Below, in pieces: positions 1 through 8,880 of a DNA stretch of 64,000 nucleotides. The stretch lies in contig NZ_QETK01000002.1 of the NCBI RefSeq assembly GCF_003105155.1, positions 124,001-188,000 on the forward strand, in the 5' to 3' direction. How positions within the stretch are numbered: position 1 is the stretch's first letter; each line of letters begins with the position of its first letter. The DNA is from Pseudomonas sp. SDI. GTDB lineage: Bacteria > Pseudomonadota > Gammaproteobacteria > Pseudomonadales > Pseudomonadaceae. The notes beneath the pieces are model-generated. The model was not told the DNA's origin. It did not search any database and worked only from the letters and a program-made list of their open reading frames with translations. A program made the position numbers and the translations under genes.

Positions 1-1
1 T

Positions 2-601
2 GAAAAGCTGCAGGTCAAATGCACCTGGGTGCACAACGAGTTCGACGGCATGATCCCGGCGCTGCGCGCGCGCAAATTCGACGCCATCATGTCGTCGATG
101 GCCGTGACCCCAGCGCGGCAGAAACAGATCGAGTTCAGCGATCGGCTGTTCCTCAGCCCAACCTCGATCATCACCCGCAAAAGCGCCGACTTCGGCGACA
201 CCCCGGAATCGCTCAAGGGCAAGCAGGTCGGCGTGCTGCAAGGCTCGCTGCAGGAAGCCTATGCCCGCGCCAAACTGGCGCCGCTGGGGGCCCAGGTCAA
301 AGCCTACCAGGCCCAGGACCAGAACTACGCCGACCTCATGAACGGCCGCCTCGACGCCACCCTCACCGACAAGCTCGAAGCCCAGCTGAACTTCCTCAGC
401 AAGCCTGAAGGTGCCGAGTTCAAGAGCGGCCCGGCGATCAAGGACCCAACCCTGCCACTGGACATCGCCATGGGCCTGCGCAAGAACGACACCGAGCTCA
501 AGGCCCTGCTGAACAAGGGTATTGCCGCGGTGCTGGCCGATGGCACCTTTGCCAGGATCCAGCAGAAGTACGTCGGCGACCTGGATATCTACAACGAGTA
601 A
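2..601 (+). CDS. Periplasmic polar amino-acid-binding protein (HisJ/ArgT type), 5'-truncated by window edge
   Basis: The visible 199 residues are the C-terminal part of a family 3 solute-binding protein of an ABC importer for basic or polar amino acids. They show the family core: a DAIMSSMAVTPARQ segment, the ligand-lobe stretch KGKQVGVLQGS, a DAxxTDKLEA segment and a C-terminal helix DGTFARIQQKY. The open frame runs in from the left edge, so the signal peptide and first lobe lie outside the window. Two permease genes and an ATPase gene follow on the same strand, giving a complete import operon. The ligand (lysine, arginine, ornithine, histidine or an opine) cannot be told from the sequence. 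Confidence 0.9.
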   Translation, partial: EKLQVKCTWVHNEFDGMIPALRARKFDAIMSSMAVTPARQKQIEFSDRLFLSPTSIITRKSADFGDTPESLKGKQVGVLQGSLQEAYARAKLAPLGAQVKAYQAQDQNYADLMNGRLDATLTDKLEAQLNFLSKPEGAEFKSGPAIKDPTLPLDIAMGLRKNDTELKALLNKGIAAVLADGTFARIQQKYVGDLDIYNE

Positions 602-680
602 GCCACGCCACAGCGGCCGCGCTCGATGAGCCCGGCCGCTGCTGTGCACTGCGCTGCTTCGTTCTACCGAGAGCTTCCCC

Positions 681-1406
681 GTGAACGACTTCCTTCACTC
701 GATCGGCTTGCAGGCCCTGAGCCTGCAGGGCTTCGGCCCGCTATTGGCGCAAGGGGCCTGGATGACCCTGAAACTGGCCCTGCTGTCGCTGCTGCTGAGC
801 CTGGCCCTGGGCCTGCTCGGAGCCAGCGCCAAGCTGTCGCCGCTGCGCCTGCTGCGCGTACCCGCCACTCTCTACACCACACTGATCCGCAGCGTCCCGG
901 ACCTGGTTCTGATCCTGCTGATCTTCTACACCCTGCAACTGTGGTTGAACGACCTCACCGAACGGCTCGGCTGGGGCTACGTCGAAATCGATCCGTTCAC
1001 CGCCGGGGTGATGATCCTGGGCTTCATCTACGGTGCTTACTTCACCGAGAACTTCCGCGGCGCGATCCTCAGCGTCCCGGTCGGCCAGTTGGAAGCGGCC
1101 ACCGCCTACGGCCTGAGCCGGGTACAGCGGTTTCGCCTGGTGCTGTTTCCGCAGTTGATGCGCTTTGCCCTGCCGGGGCTGGGCAACAACTGGCTGGTGC
1201 TGCTCAAGTCCACCGCGCTGGTCTCGATCATCGGCCTGGCCGACCTGGTGAAAGCCGCGCAGAACGCTGGCAAGACCACCCACAATACCCTGTACTTTCT
1301 GATCCTTGCCGGGCTGGTCTACCTGCTCATTACCACCCTCTCCAACCGTCTGTTCAAACAGCTGGAGCGGCGCTACAACACCGGCATCAAGGGGCTCAGC
1401 TCATGA
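681..1406 (+). CDS. ABC amino-acid transporter permease, HisQ type
   Basis: This is an inner-membrane permease of 241 residues, the usual HisQ length. Several hydrophobic helices are visible, and the ATPase-contact EAA loop is present at about residues 137-165 (LEAATAYGLSRVQRF, then FPQ). The start is a GTG at 681; no ATG gives a better N-terminus, and a purine-rich GAGAG lies upstream. Its stop overlaps the next permease start by 4 bases (ATGA), so the two are translationally coupled. It should form the heterodimeric channel with the following gene and serve the binding protein encoded just upstream. Confidence 0.9.
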   Translation: MNDFLHSIGLQALSLQGFGPLLAQGAWMTLKLALLSLLLSLALGLLGASAKLSPLRLLRVPATLYTTLIRSVPDLVLILLIFYTLQLWLNDLTERLGWGYVEIDPFTAGVMILGFIYGAYFTENFRGAILSVPVGQLEAATAYGLSRVQRFRLVLFPQLMRFALPGLGNNWLVLLKSTALVSIIGLADLVKAAQNAGKTTHNTLYFLILAGLVYLLITTLSNRLFKQLERRYNTGIKGLSS

Positions 1407-2116
1407 TCGAACTGCTTCAGGAATACGGCCCGGCCTATCTCTACAACGACGGCAGTGGGCTGTCCGGCCTGGCGATGACGCTGTGGCTGTTCATTGTCAC
1501 CATGCTGCTGGGCTTTCTGCTGTCCCTGCCATTGGCGCTGGCGCGGGTTTCGCGGCGGTTCTGGTTGCGCTGGCCCGTGGAGTTCTACACCTTCCTGTTC
1601 CGCGGCACGCCGTTGTATATCCAGCTGCTGATCTGCTACACCGGTCTCTATGGGTTGGAAGTGGTGCGCGATCATGCGCTGCTCGACCAGTTCTTCCGCA
1701 ACGCGCTGAACTGCACCCTGCTGGCGTTCGTGCTGAACACCTGCGCCTACACCGTGGAAATCTTCGCCGGGGCAATCCGCAACATTCCCCATGGCGAAAT
1801 AGAGGCTGCGCAGGCATATGGCCTGCATGGCTGGCGGCTGAACCTGTTTGTGGTGTTGCCGGCGGCCCTGCGCCGTTCGTTGCCGGCCTACAGCAACGAA
1901 CTGATCCTGATGCTGCACGCCACCTCGCTGGCCTTCACCGCGACCATCGCCGATATCCTCAAGGTGGCCCGCGATGCCAACGCCGCAACCTTCCTGACCT
2001 TCCAGGCCTTCGGTGTCGCTGCCCTGCTGTACATGCTGCTGTCCTTCGCACTGGTCGGGCTGTTTCGCCTGGCCGAACGCCGCTGGATGCGTTTCCTTGT
2101 TCCTGCCCGAGGCTAA
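1403..2116 (+). CDS. ABC amino-acid transporter permease, HisM type
   Basis: This second permease has 237 residues. The EAA loop is at about residues 131-155 (EIEAAQAYGLHGWRLNLF). The ATG at 1403 overlaps the stop of the upstream permease. A longer reading in the same frame goes back to 626, but it runs through the HisQ gene and is not expected to be translated. The protein probably pairs with the HisQ-type permease in a HisQMP2-style complex at the inner membrane. The ATPase gene begins 4 bases after the stop. Confidence 0.9.
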   Translation: MIELLQEYGPAYLYNDGSGLSGLAMTLWLFIVTMLLGFLLSLPLALARVSRRFWLRWPVEFYTFLFRGTPLYIQLLICYTGLYGLEVVRDHALLDQFFRNALNCTLLAFVLNTCAYTVEIFAGAIRNIPHGEIEAAQAYGLHGWRLNLFVVLPAALRRSLPAYSNELILMLHATSLAFTATIADILKVARDANAATFLTFQAFGVAALLYMLLSFALVGLFRLAERRWMRFLVPARG

Positions 2117-2119
2117 CCC

Positions 2120-2956
2120 ATGACCCTTTCCGCACCCGCCTTGTCGATCCCCGAGGCGCTCGCTCCCCGTCCTGCCGCGCTGGCGAACAGCGCCGCGATC
2201 AAGCTCACGGTGGAGGCACTGCACAAACGTTATGGCGAGCACGAAGTGCTCAAGGGCGTGTCGCTGCAGGCCCGCAAGGGCGACGTGATCAGCCTGATCG
2301 GCGCCAGCGGCTCCGGTAAAAGCACTATGCTGCGCTGCATCAACTTCCTCGAACAGCCGGATGCCGGCAGCATCACCCTCGATGACCAGACCATCGAAAT
2401 GCGCCCGGGCCGCGCCGGCATCCGCGCGCCGCACCCAGCACAATTGCAGAACTTGCGCACGCGACTGGCCATGGTGTTCCAGCACTTCAACCTGTGGAGC
2501 CACATGACCGTGCTGGAAAACATCACCCTGGCGCCACGCCGGGTGCTCGGGGTCAGCGCCCAGGACGCCGAAGCGCGGGCGCGGGCCTATCTGGACAAGG
2601 TCGGCCTACCCTCACGGGCGGCCGATCAGTACCCGGCGTTCCTCTCGGGTGGGCAGCAGCAGCGGGTGGCGATTGCCCGGGCGCTGGCGATGGAGCCGGA
2701 GATCATCCTGTTCGACGAGCCGACCTCGGCGCTGGACCCGGAACTGGTGGGCGAAGTGCTCAAGGTGATACAGACGCTGGCGGAGGAAGGCCGTACCATG
2801 CTCATGGTCACGCACGAGATGGGCTTCGCCCGTCAGGTGTCCAGCCAGGTGCTGTTTTTGCACCAGGGCCGGGTCGAGGAACAGGGAAGTGCTCAAATCC
2901 TCGACCAACCGCAGAGCGAACGCTTGCAGCAATTCCTTTCCAACCGTTTGAAGTGA
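2120..2956 (+). CDS. ABC amino-acid transporter ATPase, HisP type
   Basis: This cytoplasmic ATPase of 278 residues powers the importer. Walker [10 protein letters not shown] is at about residues 61-69, the ABC signature [15 protein letters not shown] at about 176-190, and Walker B IILFDEP at about 195, followed by the D-loop SALD and the H-loop region VTHEMGFA. The first 25 or so residues (Ala/Pro-rich) extend beyond the usual HisP/GlnQ start, and there is no internal ATG that would shorten them. It ends a tightly packed four-gene operon; the regulator gene follows after 12 bases. Confidence 0.92.
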   Translation: MTLSAPALSIPEALAPRPAALANSAAIKLTVEALHKRYGEHEVLKGVSLQARKGDVISLIGASGSGKSTMLRCINFLEQPDAGSITLDDQTIEMRPGRAGIRAPHPAQLQNLRTRLAMVFQHFNLWSHMTVLENITLAPRRVLGVSAQDAEARARAYLDKVGLPSRAADQYPAFLSGGQQQRVAIARALAMEPEIILFDEPTSALDPELVGEVLKVIQTLAEEGRTMLMVTHEMGFARQVSSQVLFLHQGRVEEQGSAQILDQPQSERLQQFLSNRLK

Positions 2957-2968
2957 ATCAACGCCATC

Positions 2969-3463
2969 ATGGATACCAAGGCCACGCCCTCGCATACCCA
3001 CCCGCCCCTGGATCGCATCGACGAAGCGATTGTCGATGTGTTGCGGCATAACGGACGGATTACCTACGAGAAGCTTTCCTCGCTGGTGCACCTGACGCCC
3101 AGGCCGTGCCTGGAACGGGTGCGCAAGCTGGAGCGGCGCGGCGTGATCCGCGGCTATGGGGCGATCATCGATGTGCAGATGGTCTCGCCGGGGTTGTCGC
3201 TGCTGGTGCTGGTGGCGTTGTCGAACCAGAGCGGGCGGGCGGCACAGAAGGCATTCGAAGCCTGTGTGCGGGCGTGTCCGCAGGTGTTCGAATGCCAACT
3301 GATCAGTGGCCACTTCGACTACAGCCTGCGCATGCGTTGCCGGGACATGGAACACTACCGGGTGCTGACCGAAACCTGGATGAACAACGATGAGCTGCAT
3401 ATCGACAAACTGGTGGCGCACCCGGAACTGGCGGTGGTGAAGAATACTGCGCCGCAAATGTAG
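2969..3463 (+). CDS. Lrp/AsnC family transcriptional regulator
   Basis: A 164-residue protein. The N-terminal helix-turn-helix spans about residues 10-65 (LDRIDEAIVDVLRHNGRITY, then RKLERRGVIRGY), and the C-terminal AsnC/RAM effector domain about 75-150, with the typical GHFDYSLRMRCRDME stretch. It begins 12 bases after the ABC ATPase, so it probably belongs to the same transcript and senses the transported amino acid or controls this operon. That role is inferred from position only. A REP-like inverted repeat follows the gene. Confidence 0.88.
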   Translation: MDTKATPSHTHPPLDRIDEAIVDVLRHNGRITYEKLSSLVHLTPRPCLERVRKLERRGVIRGYGAIIDVQMVSPGLSLLVLVALSNQSGRAAQKAFEACVRACPQVFECQLISGHFDYSLRMRCRDMEHYRVLTETWMNNDELHIDKLVAHPELAVVKNTAPQM

Positions 3464-3467
3464 AAAC

Positions 3468-3537
3468 GCATCGCGGGACGAGCCCGCTCCCACAGTGGAA
3501 CTCAGTACCTGTGGGGGCGGGCTCGCCCCGCGATGCG
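3468..3537. repeat. Pseudomonas REP-type inverted pair
   Basis: Two oppositely oriented copies of the same GC-rich unit, ATCGCGGGACGAGCCCGCTC and its near complement ending GGGCTCGCCCCGCGAT, are separated by about 20 bases. This is the classic extragenic palindromic pair of P. putida-group genomes. It lies between two convergent genes and may act as a terminator or mRNA stabiliser. Confidence 0.8.
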
Positions 3538-3540
3538 GCC

Positions 3541-5232
3541 CTACTTCAGCACTACCCACTCGTGCGGCTGCACATAACCGCGCACCCAGCCCACCACCTC
3601 CGCCGCCGGCATCGGCCGGGCGATACCGTAGCCTTGCGCGACATCGCAGCCCAGCCCCATCAGCAATTCCCCATGGGCGACCGTTTCCACCCCCTCGGCA
3701 ATCACCTGTCGCCCAAACGCCCGCGCCAGGCCAATCACCGCGCGGGTCAAGGCCTGATCGTCGTGGTCGCGCAGGATATCGCGGACAAACGACTTGTCGA
3801 TCTTGATCGTCCGCGTCGGCAAGCGCTTGAGGTAACTCAGCGAGGAATACCCCGTGCCGAAATCATCCAGCGAAAACTGCACGCCCAACCGCTGACAGGC
3901 CTCCAGGCACTCGCTGACCCGCTGGATGTTCTCGATGGCCACCGACTCGACAATCTCCAGGTCAAGCATGCGCGGCGCCACCGCTGCATGCTGGCCAAGC
4001 AGCGCCTGCAGCCGCTCGACAAAGTCCGCGCGCTGAATATGCCGCGCGGCAATGTTCACACTGACCGGCCAGCGATAGCCCTGCGCCTGCCACTGCTGCA
4101 TCTGCGCCAGCGCCCGGTCGATCACCCATTCGCCGATCTCGACGATCAGGTCGGTCTGCTCCACCTGCGCCAGGAACTCGCCCGGCGCCACCAGCCCCCG
4201 CTGTGGGTGCTGCCAGCGCAATAACGCCTCGAAACCGGTCACCTCGCCACTGCGCATGTTCACCTTGGGTTGATAGAACAAGCGCAGCTCGCCGCCCGTC
4301 AACGCCCGGCGCAGGCGCGCCACAGTCTGGTGGGTGGCTTTCACTTCCTGATCCAGCGACACATCGAACAGGTGATAGCGATTACGCCCGCTCTGCTTAG
4401 CCACATACATCGCCTGATCGGCATGGCGCAGCAGGGTGTCGGCATCGTCGTTGTCGCTGGGAAACAGGGTGACGCCAATGCTCGCGCTGACGCTGATCTG
4501 CTGGTCGCCGATGGCATACGGCGCGGCCACGGCGCTGAGCACCCGCTGCAACACACCATGCAATTGGCGCAGGCCCTGGACCTGACGCAGGATCAGCACG
4601 AATTCGTCGCCAGACAGCCGCGCCACCGCATCGCCGCCACGCAGAATGCCCTTGAGCCGTGCCGCCACCTCGACCAGCAACAAGTCACCGCTGGCATGCC
4701 CGTAGCCATCATTGACCGCCTTGAAACCGTCCAGGTCGAGCATGCAGACCGCCAACTCGGTGGGCGCCAGGCGCGAGGTCTCCAGTGCCTGATTGAGCAG
4801 GTCGGAAAGGTACGCGCGGTTCGGCAGCCCGGTCAGCACATCGTGGCCGACCCGCCATTGCAGGGTGTGCAGCAACTGACGCTTCTCGCTGACGTCGAAG
4901 CGTATCGAGGCGTACCGACAGACCTTGCCACTGAGCGGATCGAACAGCGGCACCATGGTACTGGCCACCCAGTACAGCGAACCGTCGCGGGCCCGGTTGC
5001 AGATTTCGCCCTTCCACACCTGGCCGGCCGCCAGCGCGCGCCACATGCCCTGAAAGAACGCCGGCGGGTGGCAGCCCGAATTGAGGATCCGGTGATTGGC
5101 CCCCAGCAGCTCCTCGCGGCTATAGCCGGAGATGCTGCAGAACTGCTGATTGACGTAAGTGATCCGGCCGCTCAGGTCGGTTTCGGAAAAGATCGCCGCC
5201 GCGTCTACGGCAGCGCGGTAATTGTCGTCCAT
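3541..5232 (-). CDS. PAS-GGDEF-EAL bifunctional cyclic-di-GMP enzyme
   Basis: This 563-residue protein has three domains. A PAS domain covers about residues 5-118. A diguanylate cyclase domain (DVLTGLPNRAYL at 131, signature SGDEF at 207-211) is followed by a phosphodiesterase domain from about 300, with QPK at 321, FEALLRW at 334 and later DDFGTGYSS and KIDKSFV. Both catalytic signatures look intact, so it could make and degrade c-di-GMP. No membrane segment is seen. It lies 21 bases downstream of aer on the same strand, matching the P. putida aer1-PP_2258 pair that I know of, where this partner is co-transcribed with the aerotaxis receptor and affects motility. Its PAS resembles that of the adjacent Aer. 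Confidence 0.92.
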   Translation of the reverse strand: MDDNYRAAVDAAAIFSETDLSGRITYVNQQFCSISGYSREELLGANHRILNSGCHPPAFFQGMWRALAAGQVWKGEICNRARDGSLYWVASTMVPLFDPLSGKVCRYASIRFDVSEKRQLLHTLQWRVGHDVLTGLPNRAYLSDLLNQALETSRLAPTELAVCMLDLDGFKAVNDGYGHASGDLLLVEVAARLKGILRGGDAVARLSGDEFVLILRQVQGLRQLHGVLQRVLSAVAAPYAIGDQQISVSASIGVTLFPSDNDDADTLLRHADQAMYVAKQSGRNRYHLFDVSLDQEVKATHQTVARLRRALTGGELRLFYQPKVNMRSGEVTGFEALLRWQHPQRGLVAPGEFLAQVEQTDLIVEIGEWVIDRALAQMQQWQAQGYRWPVSVNIAARHIQRADFVERLQALLGQHAAVAPRMLDLEIVESVAIENIQRVSECLEACQRLGVQFSLDDFGTGYSSLSYLKRLPTRTIKIDKSFVRDILRDHDDQALTRAVIGLARAFGRQVIAEGVETVAHGELLMGLGCDVAQGYGIARPMPAAEVVGWVRGYVQPHEWVVLK

Positions 5233-5253
5233 GAACTCACAGCACCCTGGCGG

Positions 5254-6819
5254 CTATCGATTGAACCGCTCGACCAAGGCACGCAGGCCCGAAGAAATGT
5301 GTTCCAGCTCACCGCCGCGGGTAGCTGCGGCATTGGCATTAGTCGCGGTTTTCTGCACCGTGCCAGCCACCGTATTGATCTGCCGCGCAACATCTTCGGC
5401 CACGTGCGATTGCTCGTGCGCGGCGGCAGACATCTGCTGGGTCATATCGGTAATGCGTTCCACCGCGGCGCGAATGCCTTGCAGCGCTTGCTGCGCTTCG
5501 AGTACCTGCGCCACGCCCTGCTGCGCCTCCTCGATGCCGAGGTTGGCGATGTTCACCGCGTCGTCGGCGCCCTGCCGCAGGCTGGCGATGATGCCCTGGA
5601 TCTGTTCGGTGGATTGCCGGGTCTTGCCAGCCAGCGCACGCACCTCGTCGGCGACCACGGCAAAGCCACGGCCCTGTTCGCCGGCGCGAGCGGCTTCGAT
5701 GGCGGCGTTGAGGGCCAACAGATTGGTCTGGTCGGCAATCGACTGGATCACGCTGGCAGCGAGCATGATGTCCTGGGTTTGCCCGGCCAGGTTGGCCACA
5801 GCCTGGTTGATCTGGCTGACCGTACGCGCCAGCAGTTGGATCGCCTCGCGCGATTTGCCGGCCACCTCGCTGCCCTGCTCGGCCAGGCGATTGGCCGTAT
5901 GCGCTTCGCCGGCAGTGTGCTCGACGTGCGCAGCCACTTCACTGATCGACGCGGCCATTTCAGTCATGGCCGCGGCGGTCTGGTCGGTCTCGGCACGCTG
6001 TTCGAGCAGCGCCGTTTCGGTGCACTGCGACAGCCGGCTGGAATCGCTGGCGGCCACCGTCATCTGCGTGGCCAGGTCGCTGAGACGAGTGAGCGCGGTT
6101 TTCAGCCGCGCCTCTTCGCTGATCAGGATCATTTCCAGTTGACCGGTCGGGCCGAGCGCGTCGGTATAGGCCAGCGCGCTGATCGGGTCGGCGAAGGTCT
6201 CGCCGGAATCGCGGACGATACGCTGCAGGGTCTGTCCCAGGCGGTTATGCGCCCACAGGCCGACCAGCACGAACAGACCGAGCGTGGCCGCCTGCCCCGG
6301 CAAACCCGGCTGCCAGTGATTCAAGCCGACAGCCGTGACCCCGGCGAGCACCGGCAACGCCAGCGCGCGCGCCAATTCGCCGGCACGCCGCAGCAGCGGC
6401 ACCGGTGCGCGACCTTCACGGATACGCGTGTACAAGGCTTCGGCGCGCTCAATCTGCTCGCGGCTCGGCTTGACTCGCACCGACTCATAGCCGGTGAGCC
6501 GGCCGTTTTCCAGAATCGGCGTGACGTAAGCGCTGACCCAATAGAAATTGCCGTTCTTGCAGCGATTCTTGACAATACCCATCCAGCTCTGACCGGCCTT
6601 GAGGTAGCGCCACATCTGTTCGAACACGGCCGCCGGCATGTCTGGGTGGCGCACCAGGTTGTGCGTGCTGCCAATCAGTTCGGCTTGGCTGAAGCCGCTC
6701 ATGGCGGCGAATTCGGCATTGCAGTAGGTGATGTTGCTGGCCGTATCCGTAGCGGAAATCAGGCGTTGGTGCGCTGCGAAAGTCTGTTCGACCGCAGTCA
6801 CCGGCAAGTTGAGACGCAC
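5254..6819 (-). CDS. aer: Aerotaxis receptor Aer (PAS-containing methyl-accepting chemotaxis protein)
   Basis: Aer senses redox or energy state through FAD bound to its PAS domain and signals to CheA/CheW. The N-terminus has the Aer pattern PVTAVEQTF...[10 protein letters not shown], followed by the PAS fold to about residue 120. A hydrophobic anchor segment lies around 155-200, and the cytoplasmic hairpin ([20 protein letters not shown]) is near 380. The GTG at 6819 is preferred over the longer reading to 6879: GGAG sits 7 bases upstream and the result is 521 residues, the usual Pseudomonas Aer length. There is no periplasmic ligand domain, as expected. It heads an apparent operon with the GGDEF-EAL gene. 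Confidence 0.93.
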   Translation of the reverse strand: MRLNLPVTAVEQTFAAHQRLISATDTASNITYCNAEFAAMSGFSQAELIGSTHNLVRHPDMPAAVFEQMWRYLKAGQSWMGIVKNRCKNGNFYWVSAYVTPILENGRLTGYESVRVKPSREQIERAEALYTRIREGRAPVPLLRRAGELARALALPVLAGVTAVGLNHWQPGLPGQAATLGLFVLVGLWAHNRLGQTLQRIVRDSGETFADPISALAYTDALGPTGQLEMILISEEARLKTALTRLSDLATQMTVAASDSSRLSQCTETALLEQRAETDQTAAAMTEMAASISEVAAHVEHTAGEAHTANRLAEQGSEVAGKSREAIQLLARTVSQINQAVANLAGQTQDIMLAASVIQSIADQTNLLALNAAIEAARAGEQGRGFAVVADEVRALAGKTRQSTEQIQGIIASLRQGADDAVNIANLGIEEAQQGVAQVLEAQQALQGIRAAVERITDMTQQMSAAAHEQSHVAEDVARQINTVAGTVQKTATNANAAATRGGELEHISSGLRALVERFNR

Positions 6820-7005
6820 GTAAAAACTCCATTGATCGCTGGCGAAAAGCCTGGCTTTCCTCACTGAAAGCCGCGACATGTCTGACTGTCCAACTTCAGG
6901 ATTCTACGAATTACATCACATTTCGCAAGGCTTGGTGATGAATTCCGTCGTTGCCTATTACATATTTTTGTCGTTAAGTTCTTGATTCTAAATGGGAATT
7001 AATCG

Positions 7006-7320
7006 ATGGAAATTTCGGGTTTGGGTTCAGCCATCAGACGCTACCGTAAGGTTGCCGGGCTCACTCAAGCTGAACTAGGCGAAAAAACCGGTTTCGACCC
7101 CAAGACCATCAGCCGTTTCGAGACCGGCACCTACACCCCGAGCGTCGAGGCACTGTTCCTCTTCGCACAGGCGCTGGACGTCAAACTAAAAGCCTTCTTC
7201 GCCGACCTGGACGAAGAAGAGGAGCAGCGTGCGTATCTGTTTGGCGTCATCCACAAAACCCCTTCCAAGGACCTCGGCAAGCTGATCACCGCAGTCAATC
7301 AAGCCCTTTCCAAGCCCTGA
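7006..7320 (+). CDS. XRE-family helix-turn-helix regulator
   Basis: A small cytoplasmic DNA-binding protein of 104 residues. The Cro/CI-type HTH occupies about residues 8-63 (IRRYRKVAGLTQAELGEKTG, then ISRFETGTYTPSVEAL). A short acidic linker (DEEEEQ) and a C-terminal helix follow. GGAA about 8 bases before the ATG is a plausible ribosome site. It is divergent from aer with a 186-base AT-rich gap, so it may control the aer operon or itself; this is inferred from position. Confidence 0.85.
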   Translation: MEISGLGSAIRRYRKVAGLTQAELGEKTGFDPKTISRFETGTYTPSVEALFLFAQALDVKLKAFFADLDEEEEQRAYLFGVIHKTPSKDLGKLITAVNQALSKP

Positions 7321-7359
7321 AGGCGCACGTGCTCAGGTGATCGCCGCTGCGCCTTAACT

Positions 7360-7460
7360 GGTCAGACCGGTAAAGCCGATTTTCGCCATTCCATCCGCAA
7401 ACCCCTTGCCAACGGGAAAAAATCACGCCTACACTGCGCTCGCACTGGACATACCGGTAA
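7360..7460. promoter_or_regulatory. Candidate GntR-type operator region upstream of the DctA-like gene
   Basis: A perfect GGTCAGACC palindrome (7360-7368) resembles operators of FadR/FCD GntR regulators (TNGTNNNACNA). The octamer ACCGGTAA occurs here (7366-7373) and again at 7453-7460. Both lie 70-175 bases before the symporter gene, which is followed by two GntR genes. The regulatory role is inferred. Confidence 0.3.
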
Positions 7461-7533
7461 GACCACAATAATTAAGTCCGCCGCTCTGCCCTCCCCGGGT
7501 ACGACGCCAGGACACCGACCAGAGATCCCTCCC

Positions 7534-8844
7534 ATGCTCAAATGGTGCTCGCGTTCGATCTTCCTCCAAGTGGTGCTCGGCCTGATGCTTGGCATCGCCT
7601 GCGGCCTGAGCTTTCCTGAAGTTTCCCTGCAACTCAAACCCCTGGGCGACGGCTTCATCAAGCTGATCAAGATGCTCATCGGGCTGATCGTGTTCTGCGT
7701 GGTGGTCAGCGGCATCTCCGGTGCCGGCGACTTGAAGAAGGTCGGCCGTATCGGCCTCAAATCGGTGATCTATTTCGAGGTACTGACCACCCTTGCCCTG
7801 GTTCTGGGCCTGGTGTTCGCCTTCACCTCCGGGATCGGCAGCGGCGCCAACATTCACCTGGACCAGTTGTCCAGCGCCGACGCCAGTAACCTGGCCGAAC
7901 GCAGTCAGCATATCCATGGCACCGCCGCGTTTCTCATGGACCTGATTCCCACCTCGGTGGTCGGCGCCTTCGCCGATAACAACATTCTTCAAGTGCTGCT
8001 GTTCTCGGTGCTGTTCGGCAGCGCGCTGAACCTGGTCGGCGAGGCCGCATCGGGCATCACCCGGCTGATCAACGAACTGAGCCACGTGATCTTCCGCATC
8101 ATGGGCATGATCGTGCGCCTGGCGCCGCTCGGCGTATTCGGCGCCATCGCCTTCACCACCAGCAAATATGGCCTGGACTCGCTGCAGCACCTGGGCGGTC
8201 TGGTGGCGCTGTTCTACCTGACCTGTGCCGGTTTCGTGCTACTGATTCTCGGCCTGGTGATGCGCGTATCGGGGCTGAAGATCCTGCCGTTCATCAAGTA
8301 CCTGCGCGAAGAACTGACCATAGTCCTCGGCACCGCCTCCTCCGATGCCGTACTGCCGCAGATCATGCGCAAACTGGAACACCTGGGCATCGGCAGCTCC
8401 ACCGTCGGCCTGGTGATTCCCACCGGCTATTCCTTTAACCTCGACGGTTTCTCGATCTACCTGACGCTGGCCATCGTCTTTATCGCCAACGCCACCGGCA
8501 CACCGCTGTCGATGTCGGACCTGCTGACCATCCTGCTGGTCTCGCTGATTACCTCCAAGGGCGCCCACGGTATCCCCGGCTCGGCGCTGGTGATTCTGGC
8601 GGCGACGCTAACGGCGATCCCGGCGATTCCGGTGGTGGGCCTGGTGTTGGTGCTGGCGGTGGACTGGTTCATGGGCATCGGCCGGGCGCTGACCAACCTG
8701 ATCGGCAACTGCGTCGCCACCGTCGCCATTGCCCGCTGGGAGGGTGATATCGACCTGGATCGCGCCAACAACGTACTGGCGGGTAAACAGGGCTTCGGCT
8801 TCCAGACCCGCAAGTCCCCGACCGCCCATCAACAGGAATTCTAG
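7534..8844 (+). CDS. Dicarboxylate/amino-acid:cation symporter (DctA/GltP family)
   Basis: An inner-membrane secondary transporter of 436 residues with the family's eight or more helices. The conserved segments are LGTASSDAVLPQIM (the serine-rich re-entrant hairpin), IPTGYSFNLDG and ITSKGAHGIPGSA. The N-terminus (MLKWCSRSIFLQVVLG) differs from the main DctA of pseudomonads, so I regard it as a paralogue and give no symbol. Likely substrates are C4-dicarboxylates or a related acid. Two GntR regulator genes follow on the same strand, suggesting that substrate-induced expression is controlled locally. Confidence 0.9.
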   Translation: MLKWCSRSIFLQVVLGLMLGIACGLSFPEVSLQLKPLGDGFIKLIKMLIGLIVFCVVVSGISGAGDLKKVGRIGLKSVIYFEVLTTLALVLGLVFAFTSGIGSGANIHLDQLSSADASNLAERSQHIHGTAAFLMDLIPTSVVGAFADNNILQVLLFSVLFGSALNLVGEAASGITRLINELSHVIFRIMGMIVRLAPLGVFGAIAFTTSKYGLDSLQHLGGLVALFYLTCAGFVLLILGLVMRVSGLKILPFIKYLREELTIVLGTASSDAVLPQIMRKLEHLGIGSSTVGLVIPTGYSFNLDGFSIYLTLAIVFIANATGTPLSMSDLLTILLVSLITSKGAHGIPGSALVILAATLTAIPAIPVVGLVLVLAVDWFMGIGRALTNLIGNCVATVAIARWEGDIDLDRANNVLAGKQGFGFQTRKSPTAHQQEF

Positions 8845-8880
8845 GAAACTACCCATGCACGTCTTCTCAGGGAGCGCACA

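Noticed and set aside
626..1402. N-terminal extension of the HisM-type permease frame
   Set aside because: It runs through the HisQ-type gene; the true start is the ATG at 1403 overlapping the HisQ stop.
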